Of a stretch of 64,000 nt of DNA, positions 20,901 to 31,410 are shown in pieces. The notes beneath the pieces are model-generated. The model did no database searches and was not told where the DNA came from. It saw only the letters and a program-made list of their open reading frames with translations. The stretch covers positions 6,332,453 through 6,396,452 of the forward strand of contig OX365946.1 of NCBI GenBank assembly GCA_947247005.1, written 5' to 3'. The position numbers and the translations under genes are program-made. This DNA is from Spisula solida. Taxonomy: Eukaryota > Mollusca > Bivalvia > Venerida > Mactridae. How positions within the stretch are numbered: position 1 is the stretch's first letter; the number at the start of each line of letters is the position of its first letter.

Positions 20901-23791
20901 TAATCCCCCATTGGCATCTGTCTCCGTCCGTACCAAGGCGGAAGCCCTTTAGTCAACCTTCCTTTATGTGTGTATTGTCTACTTTATAGTAAAATTAGAA
21001 AATTACAAAACATTTGTTCACTGTGCCTTTTTGTGTCACTGTGTTCATTTTGTATGTGCTCTTCTTCAATTCGTTGTCCATCATTTGGCTGCTTCGTATC
21101 TATCAAAATTGCAAGTACAAAGTGCCTGTTGTGGGTTGTCCTTGTGGCGTGTATCGTCCGCTTGGTGGGTTCTTGTTTCTTGCTCCGAGTGTTGGTTTGA
21201 CTGAATGAGGCGACAGGCATTCGGAGTGATGTCGTGTTTTTGTAGTTGCTATTTTTTGCGTTGGACATTGTCTGTGCCTTTCCATGTGTCATTGTGTGCT
21301 CTGCTGTATCTGGTGGGTGTTGTGTCAGCTCTTGGTTTCGTATTTTTATATTATTTAAAAATGGAACTTGGTTTAATTTATGCTTCTATACTGTATATAG
21401 TGGTGTTGTTCCAACTTAAACAATAAATCAAATGTCACAAATTCTCATTATTCGTGATTTTGAGCGGGGCCAATTCTATTGGAACTTTTTTTTTCTTCGC
21501 ATTCACTATTCTTCCCTGATTGATTCGTTCGCGTTATTCGTACCCTATTCGGTTCGTTTATAATATAATTGGCAGCTGTACAGTTATTATGTAGTTTTTT
21601 ATGCTAGTTTTTTTAATTTTCTTTCGCGCTTTCATCCCCAATCCAATTTTTTTCTAGTATATTATTTTTGTTTACTACCAACAACAATCATTTGTGCGGC
21701 TGCAGGGATTTACCATTTATTGTTATTCTTAAACCTTTTATGACTTTTACGGCTAAAACTAGGTCTTTCGCCCCCTTTTTACGACTACAATTGGGCCATT
21801 CAGCTTTTTATAGCTGAAACTATGTCTTTCAGCTTTTTGACTGCTGGAACTTGCACTTTCGACTTTTTGACAGCGGAAACTTGGACTTTCCTAAGTTCAT
21901 TATCTCGTTCGGTTGTGTGTTAGACATTGTGACGTGTAATTGTGGTCTGTGTTTTTTTATTTTTTTGTGGTCGGCTGTTTCAGTTGAGAGCTGCCTTCGA
22001 TGTCCGAATTTTTACTACCGGTATGTTATGTGTACAATTGCGTTTCTTTTGCTGGCAGTATAACACATATCAACAGCTCGTCTGGCAAAGCTCAAATATT
22101 GATTTTGATGACAGAACATTCATGGGAAGCTAAATACTGCATATGTTTGGGAACATTTATGTAATTAACAATTATGTATCAACATTTAGCAGACTATAAT
22201 AACTAATCATACGCTAGTTATGTTCGTATTTATTTTCTAGTTGGAATTGAGCTTTCACATGACATTTCAATATTGGGACATGAATGTTACATTTCATAAT
22301 TGTATCAATCAGTTGTACATTATAGTTAGATGTTAATTAACTGACAAATAATTCAGGCGCCAGTTAGATAATTACTTAGAATAATTACATGTGACTATAG
22401 TATATTTCTGATCCTTGATAACACAAGTATGCTTTATATAACCAGTTCGAAACATTATGTTATATATCAGTATGCACAGTGCGTGAGAATTTGCCTGAAA
22501 ATCCGGAATGTTCCGTGAGCGTACGTCCGATAATAAATTGATGTCCGTGTATGCTTGTAAAATAGAATAACCGAAACAGTCGCACATACTGAGTTCCAGG
22601 TTACTGTTAAAACACTATTCGATTCTAGTCATTGTTATTTAATTAATGTTGTTGTAAATATTTAATGATGGTACTTTTTCTCCAACAGAACCAAGACGGA
22701 CATGATGGTTTAAGTAAAGTATGGACCGGGTACCATAGCGTTCTGTAAGTACTTCCACTCTCCATGTTTAACAAAAATATATAAAAAGCATTCTGAATAC
22801 CATGACTTTAAAAGAAATTATGAACTTCTAAGCCATGTCATTGTTCAGAATGCAGATGAACCCCCTAGACGAACTGTTACTTGTAAATATGATATTTTCA
22901 ACGATACAATAAAACAGTTATTTGATGGTACATTATGGTCTTTTCTGAAGGTGGGGGTTTGTGAAAACTATTGATCCTTGGTATTATTTGGAAGATATTT
23001 GAAACTGTGGCCTTAGTCGGATACTATTCCTTGATATATCGGACCATTGCTTAGGCTGTTTCCCCAAAACACGTATGAGATTACTGGTTATGTTTTCATT
23101 AAACCTTTGATAGATTTCATAAAATGAGTATGTAACCATCTTGTCGGGCGAGCTCTGTCAGTAGAGCACCTGTCTGTTACCCGGATGTTATGGGTTCGAT
23201 TTCTCGGGTCGGGCAGGTTATGGGCTACTGTAACGTACATTATGGTCATGTGGACTGGAGTAGTGTAGTGTGGAGTGGTGTAGGAGCAGGTTAAAACAGG
23301 TTGATTAGTGCCTGGAAGAAAAAGAACCGCTACATCATAAAACATCCAAGAATGTACTGTATAACTAAACATTTTAGCACAACGTTTTATACAGTAAACC
23401 CGGTTGCTTGTCAATATAGTAGAATACGTAAAATGCTTTGTTGTTAAATTATTATATTGTAATCACAGGTAAATGTATCTGTGATAAAAAATATTTTACA
23501 GGCATTGATATATAGTCTATTACCAAAAAACATTTTTCTTCTTTTTTTTTCTTTTTCCACAATATAGTTACCTGTGATTGTAACCATCATGTTATTTAGT
23601 TTTTCAGATTTTTTATATACTTGTACACATTAAGATATTGTGATCATTTGTGAATTTCTAAACAGCGCCATTGAATGTTTACATCGATGTTTTTATTGTC
23701 GTGTTGCAGGGATCAGAATGGGATCACGCGCGCCATTGTTGTTGGTTTTATAGGAATCATAGGACGTGGAATTTGGCAGAAGCGAGCTTAG
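17984..23791 (+). CDS. Secreted or membrane-tethered Arg/Glu-rich repeat protein, three coding exons (~799 aa)
   Basis: Exon 1 coding 17989-20250, exon 2 22689-22744, exon 3 23710-23791. The ATG at 17989 sits 5 bp after a splice acceptor and begins a signal peptide (MRRTTHFYIITCMTFLLL, then KCARS). The body is extremely rich in Arg, Glu, Asp and Ser with few hydrophobic residues. One Cys lies near the mature N-terminus (DVCKHIP), with only a few elsewhere. Nine 21-residue repeats (YESAERRLVRSPDERRTLTHR) occupy roughly residues 412-600. Exon 1 ends GAG/GTAAAA in phase 0; exons 2 and 3 keep the frame and end in a short hydrophobic tail (AIVVGFIGIIGRGIW, then QKRA stop). I do not recognise the family; composition resembles trichohyalin-like coiled or structural proteins. 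Many Arg-Arg pairs are potential processing sites. Function unknown. Confidence 0.7.
19222..19788 (+). repeat. Nine tandem 63-bp repeats coding 21-aa units
   Basis: Each unit reads T-[HR]-[RQ]-Y-E-[SP]-x-[EK]-[RT]-R-L-V-R-S-[PTQ]-[DN]-[ED]-R-[RC]-x-x. First and last units are the most diverged (EPVKRRL and STNDRRFH), the middle ones nearly identical at DNA level, typical of array growth from the centre by unequal exchange. Variation is concentrated at one Pro/Thr/Gln site and one Arg/Thr site. Confidence 0.95.
20251..22688 (+). other. Intron 1 of the coding region (2438 bp)
   Basis: Begins GTAAAA after TTTGAG and ends TTTTTCTCCAACAG. If unspliced the frame would end 17 codons on, at 20301. 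It contains the dispersed repeat at 20960-21960. Confidence 0.65.
20960..21960 (+). repeat. Interspersed repeat family R1, copy 1
   Basis: Shared blocks with other copies in the window: GGCTGCTTCGTATCTATCAA (near 21088), CTTTCATCCCCAATCCAA (near 21629), GTGCGGCTGCAGGGATTTA (near 21694), and a run of short GCTGAAACTAGGTC-like units (21745-21890) repeated every ~30-45 bp. Related copies are at 43691-45330 (+), 63195-63290 (+), and reversed at 25220-25290 and 26090-26340. No coding capacity is evident; class unknown. Confidence 0.65.
22689..22744 (+). other. Coding exon 2 of the Arg-rich gene (56 nt)
   Basis: Flanked by TTTTTCTCCAACAG and GTAAGT. In the frame set by exon 1 it encodes NQDGHDGLSKVWTGYHSV plus two bases of the next codon, with no stop. 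Confidence 0.65.
23142..23230 (+). repeat. tRNA-derived SINE head
   Basis: GAGCTCTGTCAGTAGAGCAC supplies an A box and GGGTTCGATTT a B box 35-40 bp later, as in tRNA-derived SINEs; an acceptor stem does not pair. It lies in intron 2 of the Arg-rich gene, and the following ~60 bp are GT-rich. Confidence 0.6.
23464..23576. mobile_element. 113-bp hAT-like MITE with 8-bp target duplication
   Basis: Ends CACAGGTAA and TTACCTGTG are inverted copies. The flanks are ATTGTAAT (23456-23463) and ATTGTAAC (23577-23584), an 8-bp duplication with one mismatch. The same termini and an 8-bp duplication occur at 47420-47998, so this is a shorter relative. It lies in intron 2 of the Arg-rich gene. Confidence 0.75.
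23710..23791 (+). other. Coding exon 3 of the Arg-rich gene, hydrophobic C-terminus
   Basis: Follows the acceptor CGTGTTGCAG. With the two bases carried from exon 2 it encodes LDQNGITRAIVVGFIG and IIGRGIWQKRA, then TAG at 23789. The stretch AIVVGFIGIIG is hydrophobic with GxxxG-like spacing, then Arg, as in a short membrane anchor. Confidence 0.6.
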
Positions 23792-23982
23792 TTCAACGGG
23801 AAACATATAGACGTTCTTGTGTGCTGTTCTTCAAGAGCTGTGTTTTTGTTTTATAGATAATACGCCATATTAAATACGAAACTATCGTTTGACAAGGTAT
23901 TAATTTTCTGAAAATTCTTCGTAGCCACTTGTGCGAACTTTATGAAGGGATGTCCTGAAAAATTCCAATGTATCACCATATC

Positions 23983-24160
23983 ATACATAACTATAGCTCG
24001 CGATATTGTCTATCTGTATAAAAGTATATAATAGCTATTGACACACCCGAGTGTTTCTTAATATCATACGTCAGTTAACTATAGCTCGCGATAGTGTTTA
24101 ACTGAAACCATATAGATCTACAGCTATTTCTATCAAGTGTTTCGTTTTATATGTAAGTAT
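23983..24160. repeat. Imperfect ~83-bp direct duplication
   Basis: AACTATAGCTCGCGATA occurs at about 23990 and 24077, each followed by similar TGTYTAWCTG and CTATTKMYAYCAAGTGTTT-like sequence. Possibly part of the 3' UTR of the Arg-rich gene. An AATAAA at about 24191 could be its polyadenylation signal. Confidence 0.4.
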
Positions 24161-24225
24161 ATGTTGCAATGTACAATACGAGGAAAATGATAATAAACGA
24201 TTTCATCTTTATTTTATTCATATAC

Positions 24226-24610
24226 CTATCGGTGGCTCTGTGACAGAACGGATGCCACTCTCGACCACCAATCAGGAGGTCCCAGTTTCGTATCTCGACT
24301 GGGGCACTGAAAATTACGGAAACGTTTTTCAGTGATTCCTACCCAACTGGAGATGAACTGGTTAGTAACCCAGAGATTGTTTTGCGTGTATCGGTGCCAT
24401 GTACCGGGATCGTTAAAGACCAAGGAGTCTATTCGGGAAGAACTACTGTGGCATACCCAGACAATTGTCTCTTTCCTCGAAGTCGGAGGTCACTGGCCAA
24501 TGTGTCAGGCAAAATCTGAATGACCACGCACTTACGATTGTCTCGGTCAATTGTAAACAACATCACATACCAAAATAAAATGCGCCGCCTCAGCAGCATC
24601 GTGCCCTCTC
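24226..24610 (+). repeat. tRNA-derived SINE, near full length
   Basis: The head has GGTGGCTCTGTGACAGAACG (A-box region, 24232) and a degenerate B box in CCCAGTTTCGTATCTCGACT. The body contains GTACCGGGATCGTTAAAGAC (24400) and a tail matching the copy at 13783-13860. This is the layout of molluscan tRNA-SINEs with a conserved central domain. Confidence 0.6.
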
Positions 24611-25189
24611 GCTGACCGTCACTCGGCTGTATGACATTGTTTGTCCCTTGCGTATCGCCGTTCCCTTCTATCCATCCCCACAATTGCTTGGAATAAATTA
24701 TAAACCCATATCGAACATTCGATGAATATAAAGCTTTTCGAACGAATACAGTTATTAATTTTAGAATTATTTACTAATGGAATAGTGTGATACTGTGAGA
24801 TAATTATAGTTCGTGTGTGTTATATTTTCGTTGTTAGCGTGATTGAATTCGACCACAAAATCTTATCCCCACCAATAGTTGATCTCCCAAATACAGACCA
24901 AGGATTTCTCCTTCTCTGATTAGTAATCCCCGAATTTACCACCCCACGAAAATTTCATTTACTGAAATCTACGATTTATGCCACAAAAATACTGAGTATT
25001 AAAATTCCCACCATCTGGTCATTACATACATGTATACGAAGAGTAGTGGTTGGAAACGAATTTTTCTGGCCACTACTTGAATCCACTATTTAGCACATCA
25101 TCGGGTCGGGAAATGGTTGCAATCGGGTCTATATGTGTTGCACTACATAAAAGAATCGATTTATCTACCATTTAATGTGTCTTAAAAAA
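24611..25189. other. Non-coding stretch, nothing recognised
   Basis: AT-rich sequence without long frames or repeats that I could assign. Confidence 0.35.
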
Positions 25190-26340
25190 GATAATATTAA
25201 GTCAGACAGGGAAGGCAGCACTCGATCAGCTTAACCATCCGAGCACAGAAAACATAAACAAGAGAATCATAGATCCTGAGGCGCTCACCTGCTAAACATG
25301 GCCAAACTTTGAACTTGGCCTTACGGTCATCAAGATAAACATATTGACTAAACTTGATGAAGGTTAAAGCAAAATTGAGGCCTCCAGAGTGCTAAAAAGG
25401 TTTTGCTATTATTTGACATATTGACCTAGTTTTTTACCCACATGACCCAACTTAAAACGTGACCTTAAGGTCATCAAGATAGACATTTTGATTAAAGTTG
25501 ATCAAGATTAAAACACAAATGTGGCCTCCAAAGTGTTAATAAGGTTTTCCTATTATTTGACCTTATGACCTAGTTTTTGACCCCACATGACACAACTTCG
25601 AACTTGACCTTAGGGTCACAAGGAGAAACATTTTGACCAAACTACATGAAGATTAAAGCAAAAATGTGGCCACCACAGTGTTAACAAGGTTTTCCTATCA
25701 TTTGACCTTTTGACCTAGTTTTTGACCCCACATGACCCTACTTCGAACTTGACCTTAAGGTCATCCAGATGAACATTTTGACCACTTCAAACTTGACCTA
25801 GATTTCATTGAGATACAGCTACTGACCAAGTTTGGTGAAGATCAAAGCAAAAATGTGACCTCCAGAGTGTTAACAAGGTTTTGCTATTATTTGACCTAGT
25901 TTTTGACCCCAAATGACCCAACTTCGAGATACAAGTACTGACCAAGTTTGGTGAAGATCAAAGCAAAATTGAAAGTGCTAGAGTGTTAACGGTGAATTGT
26001 CTAACAGACGGACGACGGACGACGAACAACGGACGACGGACGACGGACAAAAAACAATCACAAAAGCTCACCTTGTGGCAGGTTGTCTAAGAAAACACTC
26101 AAGACACAATGCCCACCTGAACCAGCCGAGCACAGAAAACATGGAAACATACAAGGCACAATGCCCAACTAAATAAGCCCTGATCCTCCCATGTCCAAGC
26201 TGTCGAAACTCTAAATGAACCAGTTTCAGCAATCAAAAACCTAAATGCCCAAGCTGATTGACCTAGTTCCAACAGGTAAATGGCTGAAATACCTAGTTTT
26301 AGCTGTCAGAAGTCTTAAAAAGTAGAAAAAAGAGAAAAAA
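25190..26340 (-). repeat. R1 repeat (reversed) split by a tandem-repeat element
   Basis: Reversed R1 pieces at 25220-25290 and 26090-26340 carry AGCCGAGCACAGAAAACA, the complement of the TTTTCTGTGCTCGGCT block in the copies at 43860 and 63235, and the GACAGCTAAAACTAGGT-type units. Between them lies the tandem array 25318-26050, bounded by GCTCACCTGC and GCTCACCTTG. Confidence 0.55.
25318..26050. repeat. ~145-bp tandem repeat with GGACGAC tail
   Basis: GACCTAGTTTTTGACCCCAC anchors copies at 25423, 25567, 25712 and 25893 (period 144-181). Each unit also has TTCGAACTTGACCTTAAGGT and AGTGTTAACAAGGTTTT. The array ends in GACGGACGACGGACGAC (26006-26048). This matches a repeat type I associate with bivalve genomes. 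Confidence 0.8.
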
Positions 26341-26772
26341 ACCAAATGTTATATTTCACGTATTTCGCCGCTGTTCACTCGGTGTTTTGGATTTCATGAC
26401 TGTCGTTGTTTACAAATTACTCTAACAGTTCCACAGTGAATACCAAACTAGATGCTGATTACCGCTGACTTCCCTTACCTATTTGCATATAACAATAAAC
26501 AGCGTTTTACACTTTATACAATTCATTTCAATTAATATAGTAATGAAATAAAATTACAGTACAAATTTAAAAATGCTTATGTTTTATTTATGATAAAATA
26601 GGAACATTATTGGACTATATAATATACGCTAATAACACAAAGCCTTACCATCCTTACCATTCGCTGCGGGAATAGGTTAGAATATATTGTAAACAATGAT
26701 CAGCGAATATTACATAAATGTTACTTAAACTCGATTAATGGTAGATATATTGATTGTTTTATATAGTACAAC
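26341..26772. other. Non-coding stretch, nothing recognised
   Basis: AT-rich, no open frame above 60 codons, no repeats assigned. Confidence 0.35.
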
Positions 26773-27679
26773 ATACACTTGACCAATGTTCTAACTACAC
26801 CGAATTTAAATTTGAATATCTCTGGAACCGTTGCATTGAACTACGTTATGTTTTATAAAAGGGTCTAAATCGATATCGTCTACGATATTATGATGTTTTT
26901 ACAAGTAATTGGGTGGAATAGTGTGCACCGATGCATGACGGTACAATATCCTCTTTTGTACGCGTGCTTTGAAAGTTTTGGCGGGAATTCGATTCCACGT
27001 TGTCAAACGATTCTTAGTCGACCGTCCTATCAGAAAAACATCACATGGCTGGTATGCCATTTGAAGAAAGGGTCAAGGTTACGGGTCGTTGGTGTAGTGG
27101 TTTGAGCTAACAGATAATAAAAACACTCTTGACAAATGTTTTTACTTTTGGTTTCATTCGTAGGGACTGAAACCAAAAGTAAAAACATTTGTAAAAAAAC
27201 GACATTATATTGGTATTTTCATGTTGATATAATAAAATAAATAACAAATGATGAACTGATAATGTTTGTGGTTGAATTTAACACCCATATAATAAAAAAA
27301 TTCTAAAACCAAAGATAACAAGATTATCATTAGACGGTATATCCCCGTCAACACAAACCACTACCTTAACTATCTACGTTTCTGGTCCTTTCTTCAAATG
27401 ACATATGCTATGACCCTAATGTGTTTGTCTGAAAGGACTTACGACTAAAAAGGGATCTACAACGTGGAATGGGTTTCCCGCCAACATTCAATAGCACGTG
27501 CACAAAAATCGATATTGTATATGGTCATGCCTCGGTGATTAATATTACACAGACTGGGTTGCAAAAACATCCTATTTACATTTAAGACTTGATTTCAAAA
27601 AATAGTGTGAATAAGTACAACGATTCCAGAGATATTCAATTTTCTAGTCGGTGTAGTTAGAACATTGGTTAAGTGTATC
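26773..27679. mobile_element. ~0.9-kb foldback element, ~330-bp inverted arms
   Basis: Left arm 26773-27105 and right arm 27355-27679 are inverted copies: ends TACACTTRACCAATGTTC and CTAACTACACCG, then GAATATCTCTGGAAYCGTTG, GCGGGAAWYSSATTCCACGT and CATATGTCATTTGAAGAAAG-like blocks match in order. Possible TA flanks. The centre contains a perfect 25-bp hairpin at 27132-27192. No transposase frame; the short frame at 26890-27105 is within the left arm. Confidence 0.7.
27132..27192. repeat. Perfect 25-bp-stem hairpin at the foldback centre
   Basis: 27132-27156 (ACAAATGTTTTTAC, then TTTTGGTTTCA) and 27168-27192 are exact reverse complements around an 11-base loop. Confidence 0.9.
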
Positions 27680-29285
27680 TAGACCCCATTTCAACCATTT
27701 CCTTGCCCGTTGATGCGTTGAATAGCGGATTCGTGTAGGGGCCTGAAAAAAACGTTTCCAACCTGTTCTCTCTGTACTGTAATGACCGAATTATTGGGAC
27801 TTTCAAAACTCTGTATTTTGTGATATAATGTCCTAGGCCTGTATACATGTGATAAGTGTTGCGTTAAATAAACTCAAAAATTAAATAACCTACTACGTGT
27901 ATATCGTTAATTAAAACACAAATGTCCGACCACTGCCAATATACTCGCTATAAATCTGGTTATACATACATGTACACTGATCTGTGATACGATACCCAGT
28001 ACACATTCTGTCATTGGGGATCATTTAGTCCCACACTGCAGCACATGTCCTTAAGAAATGTTGTGTGGTGTGTTGTAGCACAGGAATTTGAAAGTCTATT
28101 CATAAATTAACATTCAAAATCGCTCAATGTAATAATTATATTGAAAGGATGGTACCGCATCTCCTCCCTCTCCATAATGGATTTCTGTAGCCAGTGCTAT
28201 CAAAATAAAAGATACAAGAGATCTAGCTATGATACATTATGAATACCATTTCAAATTCCTGTTGTTGTAGTTACAGTGGTGTTGGTGGTTTGAGCAGCCA
28301 TTGGCGCGGGGTGGGATTGCGATGACCGAATGGTATAGTACTGATCATACATTTATATCAACTTTCGTCACTTCGTGTTTGCGAGATTTTGAACCGCCGT
28401 TTCGAACATATGGGCATTATTTCGACCTGTGGTATGTTCGTGCCTTTGACATTGCACCTGTGGTGATATTCACAAAGTATCTTAAGGGAAATTTTCCTTA
28501 AGTGTATCAGCTAAACAGGACAATCAAGATCAGGATTGTTGACGATGTTTAGAAGCATTATGTAAAGAGCTACAATAATCACAAAATTAACAAGGGGTTA
28601 TTCTTCGTTTTTTTTGGAAATTAAGTGCGGCTCAATTCTTAACTTAAGACACAATATTTATAAGTTTTCCTTTTAGATGCTTTGTGAATACATGTCCTGG
28701 ACATGAAGACACGAACTGTCAAAAACAACCAACATACACTAGGGATGTTGTGACCAATTTGTCGGACATTCCCGAAATTGAAGTTTATATTGAACATTAA
28801 TAAGGAACACCATTTAGAAAGAAACTTTTATGAGTACATGTTCATTGACAACAAGTGTTCAAACATTTTTCTAGAATCAGAACAATACAAAATATTAAAT
28901 AAAATAGTTAAACAGACTAACATACAAATGTATATATTAAACAAATAAAACACCTGAGCGTGCAAAACGCTTAAAGTTTCAGTATCGTTCATCTAACTAC
29001 ATGTCTTACTGAACGTAAGCATGTGTCTTCTTTCTTCTAGCGGTCATCTTTTATGATATATTACAGTTGATATACGATCTTTAGGCCAACATCGTCGGAA
29101 CACAAATAAACTACTATAAATATAATAAAATACTGTAGCAGAAAGACAACCAAAGGCCACACAGAAACCGCGGTTGTGCCTAGCTACCCTAGCAAGAGCC
29201 AAAAATAGAATGAACCATTCATGTTCCCCAAAAAAGAATATCTTCAGCAAGCCAGAGTGGACATACCAAGTGGTATGTGACGAAT
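27680..29285. other. Non-coding stretch, nothing firmly recognised
   Basis: An open frame at 28301-28501 (66 codons) has no known motif. The block ATTATTTCGACCTGTGG, then TTCGTGCCTTTGACA near 28415, weakly resembles the repeat at 46080-46295. Confidence 0.35.
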
Positions 29286-29289
29286 TATT

Positions 29290-29757
29290 TGGTTAACACG
29301 CAACAATAGATTGAAGCTTTGAATTATTAATCGGAGTAAGACAAAGATGTTTATTGTCTGCACTCATATTTATATTAATAGCTGAGACTCTTGCAATGCA
29401 AATAAGAGACAACAATGAAATAAAAGGTATACCAATTATTTGGAAAAATGACATGAACTACTTGAAAATAAGCCAACTGACAAATGATACTACATTATTC
29501 TAAAGTACAAAAAATGACATTGAATGTGTTCTTCATCTAATACACAACTTCGGAAAATTCTCAGGCTTATATTTAAACGTAAATAAAACGGAAGCAATAT
29601 GGGTTGGAAAATATGTATGGATTAAAATGGACCAAAGATGTAAAAGCACTTGGTGTCTACTTCAGTGCTAATAGAGACATAGCAAAAACTTTAAATTGGG
29701 AGTCAAAACTAGATCAACATAAATCTCTTATCAAACTGTGGAGTAAAAGACATGGTA
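29290..29757 (+). mobile_element. L1/Tx1-like LINE polymerase fragment
   Basis: The plus strand translates, with stops and shifts, to GVRQRCLLSALIFILIAETL and AMQIRDNNEIKGI (29333-29440), KISQLTNDTTLF (a decayed ADDT catalytic box, 29468-29503), LYLNVNKTEAIWVGKY (29570-29615) and KALGVYFSANRDIAKTLNW (29645-29700). This order is typical of L1/Tx1-type polymerases. Heavily decayed. Confidence 0.7.
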
Positions 29758-30000
29758 ATAATAACTTTATTTACCGATGATACACTCATTACGCTTAGGG
29801 CTTATCTCCCTTAGTGTCATCTAACAAAACAAGCATGAATACTTAACATACAAAAGCATCAATAAAGGGCAGACAATAAAAAGGTAAATACACTGCACAT
29901 GTACTGACAACTAAAACAGAGTGTAAAAATATGGAAATTTGCGTGAAATAATTAGTAAACAGCAATTACCCGAGTATTTTTAATTTTCATGTTAGATTTA
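29758..30000 (-). repeat. Probable 3' end of another LINE
   Basis: Read on the minus strand the sequence ends GGTAAATAAAGTTATTATTAC, like the 3' tail of the CR1-type LINE at 7136-7170 (AAATAAAGTCTTTATTATTA). The preceding ~200 bp have no coding signal. It abuts the L1-like fragment directly, so one inserted next to or into the other. Confidence 0.4.
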
Positions 30001-30639
30001 CGGATATGTATGATTTTAATATAGATTTAAAGGTTTTCACTGATGCTGTGTTTTTAATTTGACTGAGCAAGCGTTTCTTATTGACATAGCTTTATAGGCA
30101 TCTCACGACAGCATCCATAGAATGAAGGTTTATTCTATGTCGTATATAGTGTGGTTATAGACATGTTAAGCGGCATCCATAGAATGTAGGTTTTATTCTG
30201 TGTTGTATAAAGGGTTGTTATAGTTATGCAATGGGACATCTATAAGATGCACATTCATTCTATAAGAATAATATATATTTTTTATATTTTTTATTTATAG
30301 TTATATATCAAGTTTATTTTCCTTGCTGGCTGAACAAATCAACTATAATAAAGTTTGTCTGATAGATTACATTACGAAATAAATAATATGTTTGCGAATG
30401 TCAGATATAAATTTATGTTTCAATAGCAACGTTAACTTTTGTCCTACGAACAGCGTGAACTGATGCCCTCGAGTTGTCCTCTTTGGTTGCCTGGCAACAA
30501 TAATCAAATTGTCATAACCAAGATTCGTATTCGCCATAACATCACTGAGATACCATAGGTCACGATAATGTATACAAAATATCCAAAAACTTCTCCTTAA
30601 GCATTATTTAGCAACTCTCAGTTATTTTTGACTGACCCT
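30001..30639. other. Non-coding stretch with a weak internal duplication
   Basis: GGCATCYATAGAATGWAGGTTT occurs near 30108 and 30171 with a third degenerate copy near 30235 (period ~62 bp). Nothing else recognised. Confidence 0.4.
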
Positions 30640-30947
30640 CGTAGTTATCGCGGAGACAGAAATAAAGACAACAATGATAAGAATTAAGCCCAAATTTGGT
30701 TTATAAGTGTCCACTTTTTGCTTTAAAATGCAATTTCTGACGGGTTACCTCTAAAAGTTAAAAACCACCATGTTGTTGTGTGAAAATCGTTACTATATAT
30801 AAGTTGGACAAACATAAATTGGCCGGGCTAAATTTAGCAACAGTAAATAAACACTACGGTGACCTTCACATCTATTTAACTGGACAATTTGGTAGACATG
30901 ATAATGGGGCAAATCATTTTTGCAATTGTACCAGTGGCTCAGTGGTA

Positions 30948-31012
30948 ACGTGTCTGTCTATAGATGATTTACCATGTATCTTACTTTTGTACGCAGGTTC
31001 GAATCCATTTAT
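30948..31012 (+). ncRNA. tRNA-like sequence (pol III A and B boxes)
   Basis: AGTGGCTCAGTGGTAACG fits an A box and GCAGGTTCGAATCC a perfect B box 35-40 bp further on. The stems do not form a clean cloverleaf, so this is tRNA-derived, not a tRNA gene. Confidence 0.5.
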
Positions 31013-31141
31013 TGTCTTTATTTTTATCACATTTTTTATTTGCTCTACACTTTTGAATTACAAAGTTTTGAAAAGATAATACCAACATAACAATGAAAAA
31101 AAATATAAACATAATAAACAAATTATTTTCTAATAGAAGAT

Positions 31142-31226
31142 TCATGAGTGGGATTCGAACTCGCGCATACTAAAACATAATTTTGCCGCGACTGGACCTT
31201 GCGCTTTACGTACTGAGCTATTTTCT
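31142..31226 (-). ncRNA. tRNA-like sequence (pol III A and B boxes), opposite strand
   Basis: On the minus strand AATAGCTCAGTACGTAAAGC resembles an A box and GCGAGTTCGAATCCCAC is a good B box, separated by about 45 bp. The variable arm is long and acceptor pairing is poor. Confidence 0.5.
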
Positions 31227-31410
31227 CATTGCCTGTTATGTTGAATTTAATACAGCTTATTAATTTTCTTCAGACGTAAAAGGGTAAACAAACATTGTTT
31301 ATATTCTCGTACTATTCATAGCCCGGCCAATTTATCTTTGTCCGATTATAGTATATCGTTATTTTGTGTTTTTTTGAAAGTGACAATATGATTAAAATTC
31401 TAATTGACAG

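Larger units (their letters stand above)
30795..31356. mobile_element. 0.56-kb TIR element holding two opposed tRNA-like sequences
   Basis: Left end (GGACAAACATAAATTGGCCG, 30806) and reverse complement of the right end (GGACAAAGATAAATTGGCCG, 31341) match for about 35 bp. Between them are a plus-strand tRNA-like segment at 30948-31012 and a minus-strand one at 31142-31226, pointing toward each other. No protein frame of note. Confidence 0.55.
30640..31410. repeat. Dispersed repeat related to 5721-6340
   Basis: TTATCGCGGAGACAGAAATA near 30644, CATAGCCCGGCCAA near 31316 and CTAATTGACAGTAC near 31400 correspond to blocks at 6147, 5918 and 5802. The order differs between the copies, so the relation is complex or includes rearrangement. 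Confidence 0.5.

Noticed and set aside
21014..21426. Overlapping 60-100-codon frames on both strands
   Set aside because: They lie within the R1 repeat and an intron, are not conserved between R1 copies as protein, and have no motif.
23142..23230. Functional tRNA gene (also 24226, 30948, 31142, 57668)
   Set aside because: A and B boxes are present but acceptor and anticodon stems do not pair; SINE or tRNA-derived heads fit better.
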